DNA from: Actinomycetota bacterium
GTDB lineage: Bacteria > Actinomycetota > UBA4738 > HRBIN12
Direction of reading: 5' to 3'
DNA length: 64,000 nt
Assembly: GCA_035697485.1 (NCBI GenBank)
Contig: DASSCU010000063.1
Coordinates: 62,001-126,000, forward strand
Part shown: positions 44,045 through 51,982 of the stretch, in pieces
Numbering within the stretch: position 1 is the first letter of the stretch
Layout of the letters: each line of letters starts with the position of its first letter
Notes under the pieces: model-generated
The model's database searches: none
The model's input: the letters and a program-made list of their open reading frames with translations, nothing else
Told to the model about the DNA's origin: nothing
Translations under genes and position numbers: made by a program

Positions 44045-44859
44045 GCGACCGGATGCGCGCGCCGACCGACAAGCAGCTGGAGGCCGCGCTCGCCGAGCTG
44101 GCCACCCGCGTCGACTGGCCTCGGACGCCGGACGTCGCGGCGGCGGTCGGGACCACGATCCGCGCGTTCGAGGCCTCGCCGTCGCTCGTCGCGCCCCGGC
44201 TCTCACTCCCGAGTCGCCGGCGCACGCTGCTCGTGATCGCCGCGGCGCTGCTCGCGCTCGCCGGCGCCGCCCTGGCCGCGAGGGTCGTGTTCGAGCTCGG
44301 CGCCGTGGTGGTCGAGGTGCTGCCCGGCAGGCCGACGGCGCTCCCTACGAACGTCGCGACATCCGCCGACCTCGGGCGCGAGGTGTCGCCGGAGGAGGCC
44401 GAGGCGATCGCGGGGTTCCCCGCCGCGTTGCCGCCGGCGCTCGGCCCCCCCGACCGGACATGGGTCGACGAGACCGAGATCGCCTTCGACTCCGATCGCG
44501 TCGTCCGGCGCATCACGAGCGCGTGGTCACCCACCTCCGACCTGCCGGTGCTCCCGGGCACGGGAGTGGGAGCCGTGCTGATGCAGTTCGAGGGTTCATG
44601 GGAAGTCGCATCGAAGCAGCTGTTCGCCGAGACGAACCGCTTCGGCGAGGCGATCGTCGAGGGCCGGCCGGCCTTCTGGACGACCGGCGAGCACGAGCTG
44701 GTCATGATCACCGACGACGAGCCGATCGAGGTGCTCGTGACGGGGAACGTGCTGATCTGGCAGGACGCCGGGTTCACGTTCCGCCTCGAGACCGCGCTCG
44801 GGAAGCACCGGGCGGTCCGTATCGCCGGATCCGTCGAGCCCGTCGTCGACGTGGGCTGA
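44041..44859 (+). CDS. Putative membrane-anchored anti-sigma factor
   Basis: 272 residues. The cytosolic N-terminus of about 55 residues (LEAALAELATRVDWPRTPDVAAAV) lacks a zinc-finger Cys motif. A membrane helix (about 62-81) and an extracellular domain of about 185 residues follow, with GFPAALPPALGPPDRTW and LMQFEGSWEVASKQLF. It has no catalytic motif. The anti-sigma role is inferred from the GTGA overlap with the sigma gene and the topology; sequence alone would leave it hypothetical. Confidence 0.65.
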   Translation: MSDRMRAPTDKQLEAALAELATRVDWPRTPDVAAAVGTTIRAFEASPSLVAPRLSLPSRRRTLLVIAAALLALAGAALAARVVFELGAVVVEVLPGRPTALPTNVATSADLGREVSPEEAEAIAGFPAALPPALGPPDRTWVDETEIAFDSDRVVRRITSAWSPTSDLPVLPGTGVGAVLMQFEGSWEVASKQLFAETNRFGEAIVEGRPAFWTTGEHELVMITDDEPIEVLVTGNVLIWQDAGFTFRLETALGKHRAVRIAGSVEPVVDVG

Positions 44860-44925
44860 GACGGAACCCCGCGTCCGCCGACGGTGTAGTGAGGGCGGGA
44901 TCGAGAGAGGGGACGGGAGGCCGTG

Positions 44926-45462
44926 ATGACGCGCACACGAAGGATCGCGACGATCGTCGTGCTGGGCACGATCGGAGCGCTCGCCGGCACGACGATCGCG
45001 GCCGCCGGTGGCGGCGGCCACTGCGCTCCGACCGAGGGATCGGCCGAACAGGTGGCGTTGGAGGGTGCCTGCTTCACGCCGTCGACGCTTCGGGTCGACG
45101 TCGGCGAGACGATCACGTTCGTCAACCGCGACCCCTTCGCACACAACGTGAGCGGCACGGGGTGGGGCCACTACGAGGACATGGGGCAGGGCGATCGGTT
45201 CACGACCTCGTTCAAGGTCGACGGCATCTACCCGTTCGCCTGCACGCTGCATCCCGGCATGAACGGGGTGGTCGTGGTCGGCGAGGATACCGGCGTGCAG
45301 GCGCTCGCCGACACCGGACCGCCCACCGCCTCGTCGGGGTCCGAGTCGGACAGCGGAGCATGGCTCGCCGCGGGAGCCGTCGGCCTGGTGCTCGGGGCGG
45401 CAGCGGGCGTGGGCCTGGCCGGCCTCCGCAGGCGCGACGCCGCGAGCCCGACGGCCGCCTAG
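44926..45462 (+). CDS. Exported cupredoxin with LADTG cell-wall sorting motif
   Basis: 178 residues. A signal peptide (about 1-27) leads to a plastocyanin/amicyanin-like domain with copper ligands H in FAHNVSG and C, H, M in FACTLHPGMNG. The C-terminus has LADTG, a Ser-rich spacer, a membrane helix (about 148-167) and LRRRD, the layout of sortase class E (LAxTG) substrates. The spacer is longer than usual. It may be an electron carrier fixed to the wall. ATG 44926 has GGGAGG 5 bases upstream. Stop overlaps pilT in CTAG. Confidence 0.82.
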   Translation: MTRTRRIATIVVLGTIGALAGTTIAAAGGGGHCAPTEGSAEQVALEGACFTPSTLRVDVGETITFVNRDPFAHNVSGTGWGHYEDMGQGDRFTTSFKVDGIYPFACTLHPGMNGVVVVGEDTGVQALADTGPPTASSGSESDSGAWLAAGAVGLVLGAAAGVGLAGLRRRDAASPTAA

Positions 45463-46580
45463 ACAGGGAGCGGCATGCCGGCCTGCTGCATCGCCAGCTC
45501 GAAGTCGTGGCGGTTCGAGACGGCCTGGAAGGCGTCCTCGACCGTGACCTTGCCCTCCTGCACGAGCTGCAGCAGGCACTGATCGAACGTGATCATGCCG
45601 TAGAAGGACCCGTCCTGGATCACGTCCTTGATCTCGTGAGTCTTGTCGGGGTCGGCGATGCGCTCGGCAACGCGTCCCGTGTTGATCAGGATCTCGAGAC
45701 TGGGCAGACGACCGCCGTCGACGGTCGGCACGAGCCGCTGACAGATGATGCCGCGCAGCGTGCCGGCCAGGGCGAGTCGCACCTGCTTCTGCTGGTAGGG
45801 CGGGAAGAAGTCGATCACGCGGTTCACGGTCTCCGTCGCGTCGACCGTGTGCAGCGTCGACATCACGAGATGCCCGGTCTCGGCGGCGGCGATCGCCGCC
45901 CGCACCGTCTCGGTGTCGCGCATCTCGCCGATCAGGATCACGTCGGGGTCCTGCCGCATGGCCGCACGCAGGGCGACGAGGAAGTCCTGGGTGTCGTTGC
46001 CCACCTCCCGCTGGTTGATCGATGCCATCTCGTCCTTGTGCAACACCTCGATCGGGTCCTCGATCGTGACGATGTGCACGGGCTTGGACTTGTTGATGTA
46101 GTCGATCATCGCGGCGAGGGTCGTCGTCTTCCCCGACCCGGTCGGTCCTGTCACGAGGACCAGTCCTCGCTGCTCGTCGGCGATCTTGCGCACGGCATCG
46201 GGCAGGCCGATCTCCTCGAACGCCGGTCCGCCGAACCGCAGCTTCCGCAGCACCATGCTGACCGAGCCACGCTGACGGAACACGTTCACTCGGAAGCGTC
46301 CGACGTTGTGGATCGAGTAGGCGAAGTCCACCTCACCCGTGTCGAGGAACCGCTGCTTCCGATCGGGAGGGATGATGCCGTCGGCGATCGCCTGGCACTC
46401 GATGCCGGTGAGCGGATCGCGATCGAGCCGCCGAAGTCCCTTCGGAAGCCTGATCATCGGGGGCGAGCCGACCTTCACGTGCAAGTCCGAACCTTCCCCG
46501 TCGACGAGCTGTTCGAGCCAGGCGTTGAACTCCGGCACGATGGGCGTGCCGTCCGACGACGACGTGGCCAACTGCTCCAT
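45459..46580 (-). CDS. pilT: PilT/twitching-type retraction ATPase
   Basis: 373 residues. N-terminal PAS-like domain (LVDGEGSDLHVKVGSPPMIR) and RecA-like ATPase: Walker A VTGPTGSGKTTTLAAM, Asp box THEDPIE-like TIEDPIEVLH, Walker B VILIGEMRD and His box HLVMSTLHTVDATETVNR. These ATPases power retraction of type IV pili. ATG with GGAGG 8 bases upstream. No other pilus gene is present in the window; the rest must lie elsewhere, or this ATPase has another role. Confidence 0.92.
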   Translation of the reverse strand: MEQLATSSSDGTPIVPEFNAWLEQLVDGEGSDLHVKVGSPPMIRLPKGLRRLDRDPLTGIECQAIADGIIPPDRKQRFLDTGEVDFAYSIHNVGRFRVNVFRQRGSVSMVLRKLRFGGPAFEEIGLPDAVRKIADEQRGLVLVTGPTGSGKTTTLAAMIDYINKSKPVHIVTIEDPIEVLHKDEMASINQREVGNDTQDFLVALRAAMRQDPDVILIGEMRDTETVRAAIAAAETGHLVMSTLHTVDATETVNRVIDFFPPYQQKQVRLALAGTLRGIICQRLVPTVDGGRLPSLEILINTGRVAERIADPDKTHEIKDVIQDGSFYGMITFDQCLLQLVQEGKVTVEDAFQAVSNRHDFELAMQQAGMPLPV

Positions 46581-46728
46581 ACCCTGTTCCTCCGACGTTG
46601 TTCGCAGGACGATGCCGGGCCAACCGCCGTCGCCCGGGTGTGCTCCCTCTGCATCGGACGAGACGGGGCTCGACTTCAGTCTGAGTACGCGGTTCGCCAC
46701 GGGCGATACGTACGTAGGTCGCGAAGGC

Positions 46729-47409
46729 TCAGTCGGGCACCGCCGAGAGGCGGCAGACCGCGGAACGATCGGCGAGGGGCTCGAACGTGTCCAGGCGCAT
46801 CGGCGGCCGGGAGCTCGCAAGCATGCCCTCGAGGAGCCCACGGTGCAGTTGGCACACGAGGTCGCGGTGCTCGTCGAGGAGATCGCGGAAGGGACAGTCG
46901 CGCAGCGTGATGTCCACCCTGTCACGCCCGCGCCGTCGGAACCGCGGGTCGAACCCTGCCTCGGAGAGCGCCTCCTGCAGCACCGCGAGGTTCGGACCGC
47001 TCGAGGTGCGACCGCCCGGCCTCGGCGCCGCTCGTCCCACGAGGTACGCACCCCATTCCCGCGCGGATGCGACCGCGCGCGACCGCTGTCGGGCACCCGT
47101 GACGTGCCCGGCCACGATCTCCGCAAACAGGCGGTAGTCTCGACCCTCGCGTTCCTCACGATCGACGACGGAGTAGACCGTCTGGGGTCGGCCCACCGAG
47201 GCGACGCCCCGCTGCGCCTCACTCGTGATCAGGCCGGCTTCCTCGAGGCGCCGCAGGTGCGGGCGCAGCGTGTTGACGTGCAGCCCGAGTCGGATCGAAA
47301 GCTCCCGCACCGAGACCGGGCGGCCCGACAAGCGCAGGTAGCGGTACAACCGGTACCGCGTGTCGTCGGCCAGCGCCTTGTGGACCTCGATCGGAGACGG
47401 CTCGGCCAC
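46729..47409 (-). CDS. SufR-like iron-sulfur-sensing transcriptional regulator
   Basis: 226 residues. Winged helix (KALADDTRYRLYRYLRLSG ... LSIRLGLHVNTLRPHLRRLEEAGLI) and a C-terminal domain with three cysteines, C172 in LRDCPF, C186 in HRDLVCQLH and C219 in SAVCRL. The CPF-x(11)-C pattern matches actinomycete SufR proteins, which bind a [4Fe-4S] cluster and repress Fe-S assembly genes. It diverges from mrp, an Fe-S carrier, across a 28-bp dyad. No sufBCD operon is in the window. GTG start after a G-rich site. Confidence 0.75.
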   Translation of the reverse strand: MAEPSPIEVHKALADDTRYRLYRYLRLSGRPVSVRELSIRLGLHVNTLRPHLRRLEEAGLITSEAQRGVASVGRPQTVYSVVDREEREGRDYRLFAEIVAGHVTGARQRSRAVASAREWGAYLVGRAAPRPGGRTSSGPNLAVLQEALSEAGFDPRFRRRGRDRVDITLRDCPFRDLLDEHRDLVCQLHRGLLEGMLASSRPPMRLDTFEPLADRSAVCRLSAVPD

Positions 47410-47432
47410 TCGGACCCCCCGCGCGTATCATG

Positions 47433-47460
47433 GATTTCCACGGCCAACACCGTGTGAATC
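47433..47460. promoter_or_regulatory. 28-bp imperfect dyad, candidate SufR operator
   Basis: Two 11-base arms, GATTTCCACGG (47433-47443) and CCGTGTGAATC (47450-47460), are complementary at 9 of 11 positions across the spacer CCAACA. It lies midway between the divergent regulator and mrp starts and overlaps likely promoters of both (GATAC on the minus side). Autorepression plus mrp control is inferred. Confidence 0.6.
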
Positions 47461-47484
47461 AAGCTTAGAGGGAAAGGGACGACC

Positions 47485-48585
47485 GTGGTCACCGAGGAGC
47501 AGGTGCGACAGGCGCTGCGAGGCGTAATGGACCCCGAGATCGGGCGCCCGATCGAGGACATCGGAATGCTTGAGTCGATCGCGATCGACGGCGCCCGGGT
47601 CGAGGTGCACGTGCTCCTCACGATCGAGGGGTGCCCGCTCAAGGACCGCATCACGAACGACGTGACCGCCGTCGTCGAGCCGCTCGAGGGGGTCGAGCGA
47701 GTCGACGTGCGACTCACCCCGATGAGCCAGCAGCAGCGCGAGGGGCTCGTCTCGACGCTCCGCGGCGGTGCCCCCGCCCCGCAGCAGAAGATCCAGTTCC
47801 CGCCGTCGACCTCGGTGATCGCGGTCGCCTCGGGCAAGGGCGGGGTCGGCAAGTCGTCGATCACCGTGAACCTCGCCGCGGCGATGGCGACCGAGGGGAA
47901 GAAGGTCGGCGTGCTCGACGCCGACGTCTGGGGTTTCAGCGTGCCGCGCATGCTGGGCGTCTCGGGGAAGCCCGTGGGCTTCGAGAACATGATCCTGCCG
48001 CTCGAAGGCTACGGCGTGAAAGTGATCTCGATGGGCTTCTTCGTACCCGACGATACGCCGGTGATCTGGCGCGGCCCGATGCTGCACAAAGCGATCGAGC
48101 AGTTCCTCGGCGATGTCTACTGGGGCGACCTCGACTTCCTGCTGTGCGACCTGCCCCCGGGCACGGGCGACGTGTCGATCTCGCTCGCCTCGTTCCTGCC
48201 GGGAGCCTCGATGCTCGTCGTCACCACCCCGCAGGAGGCCGCGCGCACCGTGGCCGAGCGGGCCGGCCGCATGGCCGAGCGCACGAACCTGCGTCCGATC
48301 GGCGTCGTCGAGAACATGAGCTGGTTCGTCTGCCCGCACTGCGGCGAGCGTGAGGCGATCTTCGGCGAGGGGGGCGGGCGGGAGGCGGCCGAGCATCTGA
48401 ACGTGCCGCTGATGGCGCAGGTGCCCCTGATGCCCGCGATGCGCGAGGGCGGCGACACGGGTTCGCCGATCGTGATCACGGAGCCCGACGCGCCGGCGAG
48501 CGTGGCCCTGAGAGAGGCCGCGTCGGCGGTTGCGCGCGCGACGAAGTCGAACGTGGGCAAGCCCCTGACGCTGATGACCAGCTAG
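47485..48585 (+). CDS. mrp: Mrp/ApbC-family iron-sulfur cluster carrier ATPase
   Basis: 366 residues. N-terminal MIP18/DUF59 domain (about 1-90, VMDPEIGRPIEDIGML), then a deviant Walker A VASGKGGVGKSS (about 113-124), DADVWGFSVPRML, DLPPGTGDVSIS, and the CxxC Fe-S ligand in WFVCPHCG. Transfers [4Fe-4S] clusters to apo-proteins. GTG start following AGGGAAAGGGACG. Divergent from the SufR-like gene; stop shared as CTAG with the ACT gene. Confidence 0.94.
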   Translation: MVTEEQVRQALRGVMDPEIGRPIEDIGMLESIAIDGARVEVHVLLTIEGCPLKDRITNDVTAVVEPLEGVERVDVRLTPMSQQQREGLVSTLRGGAPAPQQKIQFPPSTSVIAVASGKGGVGKSSITVNLAAAMATEGKKVGVLDADVWGFSVPRMLGVSGKPVGFENMILPLEGYGVKVISMGFFVPDDTPVIWRGPMLHKAIEQFLGDVYWGDLDFLLCDLPPGTGDVSISLASFLPGASMLVVTTPQEAARTVAERAGRMAERTNLRPIGVVENMSWFVCPHCGEREAIFGEGGGREAAEHLNVPLMAQVPLMPAMREGGDTGSPIVITEPDAPASVALREAASAVARATKSNVGKPLTLMTS

Positions 48586-49004
48586 TCCCCTATGGACTCG
48601 TCGTCGAGGTCGCCGACAACTTCGTGCCCGGCCTTCCGCAGTGCCGCCACCGCCTCGGCGAAGCGGCGCACGAGCACGTAGTCGGTGTCGTAGGTCGCGA
48701 TCGTGAACACCGAGACCCCGGCGGCGGCGAGCGGTTCCGTCAGGGAATGCAGCACGCCGACGAGCGAGAGGTCGAACGTATCGTCGATGTGAAGGCACCG
48801 CCAGCCGTCTTCCCCGGGGACCTCGGCGGGCACCCGTTCGGTGCGGCAAACGATCGAGAGCTCGTTCGATGTGCGGGTGACCGACGTGAAGGGTCCCGCG
48901 ACCCACGACGGCACCGGATCGCCCGCCGGGAACCGGCAGACGGTGTACGCGCCCGGCATCGCCACGATGCGCAGCGCCGACGCGTCGGGACGAACGGCGC
49001 TCAC
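48582..49004 (-). CDS. ACT-domain amino-acid-binding protein (CASTOR/ACT_7-like)
   Basis: 140 residues with two ACT-like halves: PGAYTVCRFPAGDPVP...SVTRTSNELSIVC and LSLVGVLHSLTEPLAAAGVSVFTIATYDTDYVLV. The second is a clear ACT_7 motif. Such proteins bind amino acids but have no known enzymatic role. GTG overlaps the lgt stop (GTGA), so it is coupled to lgt. The biological link to lipoprotein modification is unclear. Confidence 0.8.
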   Translation of the reverse strand: MSAVRPDASALRIVAMPGAYTVCRFPAGDPVPSWVAGPFTSVTRTSNELSIVCRTERVPAEVPGEDGWRCLHIDDTFDLSLVGVLHSLTEPLAAAGVSVFTIATYDTDYVLVRRFAEAVAALRKAGHEVVGDLDDESIGD

Positions 49005-49987
49005 GCGACCACCTCGGTCGGCGGACCGGCCGAGACCGTTCGCTCGTCGGAGGTCGGCTCGTCCGGGCGCGCCGGTCCCCCGCTGCTCGGCGCGTTCGGA
49101 TCTGGATGGCGCGCGAACCACACCAGCACCGCGGCGCAGACCGTGGCGACCGTGAGCGCGGTCCACTGGCTGCCCGTGAGACCGGCGAAGCGCTTGTCGA
49201 TGCGGAACGAGTCCTCCACGAGGCGCGAGACGCCGTACCACAGGCCGAACGTCAGGGTGAGGATGCCCTCGCGCCGCGGCCGGCGCATCAGCACGACGAA
49301 CAACAGCAGGAACAGCGCGGTCGCGCTCAGCAGGTCGTAGAGGGCGGTCTGATGAACCCCGACGCCGTCGGCGACGACCCGTCCGGCATCGTCGAGCAAC
49401 CGGGCGCCGTCGCCCGAGACCGTCTCGAGGTGTCCTCCCTGCAGCGATGCCTGGCAGAACCCTTCCCGGCACGAGAACGGCGGCGCGATCGCGCCGCCCC
49501 GGTAGGTCCACGCGAGGAGCCAGCTGGTCGGCCTGCCGAGATGATCGGCGATGATCAGGTCGCCGATGCGACCGATCGCGATGCCGAGCGCGAGCGACGG
49601 TGCGACGGGGTCGGCGACCTGGAAGAACCGGTAGCCCTCGCGGCGGACCCGCGGGACGTTCACGATCACCGCGCCGGCGATGCCGCCGAGCAGCGAGATG
49701 CCGCCTTCCCAGATCTTGAGCATGCCGACGACCGAGTCGAACTCCGAGAAGTGCCCGATCACGTAGAAGAGCCGGGCCCCGACGATCGCGCCGATCAGCG
49801 ACCAGAACACGACCCCCTGCACGTCGTCGTGCGCGACCCCCCAGCGCGGCGCGATGCGCCCGAGCAGCCAGGCGCCGACCACGAAGCCGATCGCGATGAA
49901 CAGGCCGTGGGGGGAGATCGCGAACGCGTCCCCGAAACGGAAACGGTCGAGAACCGGCCAGCCGATCTGCGCGAGGGGATGCACCAC
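49001..49987 (-). CDS. lgt: Prolipoprotein diacylglyceryl transferase Lgt
   Basis: 328 residues, about seven membrane helices. Transfers diacylglyceryl from phosphatidylglycerol to the lipobox Cys. Signatures HGLFIAIGFVVG, GGISLLGGIAGA, GIAIGRIGDLI (Lgt signature region) and HQTALYDLL are present; the C-terminal 45 residues are a disordered Pro/Ser tail. GTG at 49985-49987 (or the next GTG) follows TAGACT by 8 bases, a leaderless start inside the end of the PAP2 gene. Several lipoprotein substrates are encoded in this window. Confidence 0.9.
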   Translation of the reverse strand: MVHPLAQIGWPVLDRFRFGDAFAISPHGLFIAIGFVVGAWLLGRIAPRWGVAHDDVQGVVFWSLIGAIVGARLFYVIGHFSEFDSVVGMLKIWEGGISLLGGIAGAVIVNVPRVRREGYRFFQVADPVAPSLALGIAIGRIGDLIIADHLGRPTSWLLAWTYRGGAIAPPFSCREGFCQASLQGGHLETVSGDGARLLDDAGRVVADGVGVHQTALYDLLSATALFLLLFVVLMRRPRREGILTLTFGLWYGVSRLVEDSFRIDKRFAGLTGSQWTALTVATVCAAVLVWFARHPDPNAPSSGGPARPDEPTSDERTVSAGPPTEVVA

Positions 49988-49995
49988 CGCGCGGC

Positions 49996-50001
49996 AGTCT
50001 A
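49996..50001 (-). promoter_or_regulatory. -10 element TAGACT for lgt
   Basis: TAGACT on the minus strand includes the TAG stop codon of the upstream PAP2 gene and lies 8 bases before the lgt GTG. Confidence 0.45.
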
Positions 50002-50592
50002 GCCGCGCCGTCCCCGAGGCCACATCGCTGCGACGGCGTGTCCCACCAGGAGGCCGCTCGCCACGTCGCTCGGGTAGTGCACGCCCAGGTACACGCGGGA
50101 AGCGGCGACCGTCGCACCCAGCGCCGTCATGCCGGCTCGCGCGAACCGAGCCGAGCCGAGCTCGCGCCCCGCGACGCTCGTGAACGCGGTGAGCACCGCC
50201 GGATGGCTGCTCGGCCACGACGTGCCCGTCGGTGGCGCGATCATCGCGCGGGTGCCGCCGGGATCGGCATCGTAGGGCCGTGGCCGGTCGACCAGCTTCT
50301 TCACCCCCTGCCCGAGCAGCCACGTGGCGCCGGCCGCGGCGAACGCCCGCCCGGCCTCGCGTGGACGGCCCAGCGCGGCCAGCGTGCCCGCAGCGGCTCC
50401 GACCCCGTAGAGGGAGCCGAGCTCGGTGATCCCGGCGAACAGGCGGTCGGCGACCGGACCGTGTCCCCGGTTCACGGCTGCGAAGAGATCCGCGTCGGCG
50501 GCGCGTCCCTCGTCGGTCGCGAGGGCGACGTAGCCGAGAGCGGCGGCGGAGGCCGCGTACGCCGCCCCCTTCACGACCGAGCGCAACGTCAC
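49999..50592 (-). CDS. PAP2-family membrane phosphatase
   Basis: 197 residues, about five membrane segments. PAP2 signatures KKLVDRPRP, SWPSSHPAVLTA and SRVYLGVHYPSDV are complete, with the catalytic His residues. Likely dephosphorylates undecaprenyl or phosphatidylglycerol phosphate. GTG at 50590-50592 overlaps the SRPBCC stop (GTGA). Part of the coupled run from 52617 to 49999. Confidence 0.87.
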   Translation of the reverse strand: MTLRSVVKGAAYAASAAALGYVALATDEGRAADADLFAAVNRGHGPVADRLFAGITELGSLYGVGAAAGTLAALGRPREAGRAFAAAGATWLLGQGVKKLVDRPRPYDADPGGTRAMIAPPTGTSWPSSHPAVLTAFTSVAGRELGSARFARAGMTALGATVAASRVYLGVHYPSDVASGLLVGHAVAAMWPRGRRG

Positions 50593-51038
50593 GCCCGGGC
50601 TCGCTCCTCGATCTCTCGCTTCTGCGCGAGCACCCCGTGGCGCAGCGCGTAGCCGGCACCGCCCATCGCGTTCAGGCCCGCCGCGCCGAACCCGCCGAGG
50701 GGGCCGCGGAACCGATACGTCACCTCGTGCCGTAGCACGCTGCGATCGAACGGCAGGGAGGCCACCGAGGTCGTGACGGTCGCGTCGATCAGCCCCTCGA
50801 GGCGCACGCTCGACCGCCATGGGGGTTCCCACTCCAGCACAGTGGCGCGCACCGTGGCCTGCACGCCCATGAGGGACATCACGACGTCGTACCGAGCATC
50901 CCGTGCCATCCCTCCTTCGGGAACATCTACGCGGACGATGTGCTTGTCCCACTGAGGGAGGTTCCGCGGGTCGCTGGCGATCTCCCACACCGTCTCGGCG
51001 GGCGCGTCGACCTCGACGGAGAACTCGACCGTCGTCAT
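50589..51038 (-). CDS. SRPBCC (START-like) family protein
   Basis: 149 residues with a helix-grip fold: TTVEFSVEVDAPAETVWEIASDPRNLPQWD at the N-terminus, a beta-sheet core, and a long C-terminal helix (about 125-148). Such polyketide-cyclase/dehydrase-like proteins bind hydrophobic ligands. No catalytic assignment possible. ATG overlaps the previous stop (ATGA). Confidence 0.82.
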   Translation of the reverse strand: MTTVEFSVEVDAPAETVWEIASDPRNLPQWDKHIVRVDVPEGGMARDARYDVVMSLMGVQATVRATVLEWEPPWRSSVRLEGLIDATVTTSVASLPFDRSVLRHEVTYRFRGPLGGFGAAGLNAMGGAGYALRHGVLAQKREIEERARA

Positions 51039-51982
51039 GCCGCCGCCGCGCTCCCGCTCGACCAACCCTTCCACCACACGAGGCGGTTCGGGTTGATGCG
51101 CACGAGTGCGCCGGCGCCCGGATGGAGCGCGGTCGCGATCGTGCGCGCGGACTTCGCGCCCGAGCCGAGTGCGTCGAGCACGTAGAGCGCAGCCGTGCCC
51201 TGCACCATCGCGCCGGCCATGTCACGCGCACGCCACTCGCTCGCCTCGTCGATCGTGAGGGCCACCGGCGCGTCGGGTCCGGCGCCGGCGAGCGCGAGCG
51301 ACTCAGCGGGGAGCGCCGCGTAGAGGGCGGAAGGCTCGGCGAGCCACCGCACCGGGAGCACGACGGGCCCGCGGGTGCCCGAGACGGTCAGCGCGCCCTC
51401 GCCGCTGCGACCGAGCGTCGTCGCCACGTCGGGCGGCAGCACGGCGAGCGGATCGGTGCCCTGCTTCACCTTGCGGAACGTGGCGTGCCCCATCGCCTCG
51501 CCGCCCCATCGACCCCGGCCCTCCTGCACGCCGTCCTCGTCCAGCAGGGCCGTTCGTTCGAGATCGATGCCCACGAAGACGCGGCCCGGCGGGGTCCATG
51601 CGAGCGGCACCTGCCGGGCGTCGAACGCGTATCCGGCGAAGAATCGAGCGTTCTTCTTGCTGAACCGCGCGGTGGCGCGCGCGATCGAGGTGGCGCCGGT
51701 GACCGCCGCCGCCCAGGAGTTGCGGTCGAGCGCGTCGTAGGTCTTGACCGTGCCGGTGAAGGTGACGGCGAGATCGCCGAGACGCACGAGGCCGGCGACG
51801 CCGGAGTCGACCTTCCACGCGCGCGTCTTCACCGAGCCACGCGAGGTCGTGAGCCATACACGCCCGCCCGAGTACGCGAAGACGAGCGGCGTGCAATGGG
51901 GGCCCCGCGGCGTGGAGGTGGCCACGGCGCAGAACCGCGCGTCTTCCAGCACCTGCTGCACCGCCGTCGACAGGAAGCTCAC
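51035..51982 (-). CDS. Pyridoxamine 5'-phosphate oxidase-like flavin-binding protein
   Basis: 315 residues. The N-terminal split-barrel half has VLEDARFCAVATSTPRGPHCTPLVFAYSGGRVWLTTSRGSVKTRA-type PPOX features, with TSTPRG as the cofactor-side loop. A second, less clear split-barrel lies at about 175-300. It probably binds FMN, F420 or haem; enzymatic role unknown. GTG at 51980-51982 overlaps the CPBP stop; AGGAGGG lies upstream. Confidence 0.7.
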   Translation of the reverse strand: MSFLSTAVQQVLEDARFCAVATSTPRGPHCTPLVFAYSGGRVWLTTSRGSVKTRAWKVDSGVAGLVRLGDLAVTFTGTVKTYDALDRNSWAAAVTGATSIARATARFSKKNARFFAGYAFDARQVPLAWTPPGRVFVGIDLERTALLDEDGVQEGRGRWGGEAMGHATFRKVKQGTDPLAVLPPDVATTLGRSGEGALTVSGTRGPVVLPVRWLAEPSALYAALPAESLALAGAGPDAPVALTIDEASEWRARDMAGAMVQGTAALYVLDALGSGAKSARTIATALHPGAGALVRINPNRLVWWKGWSSGSAAAA

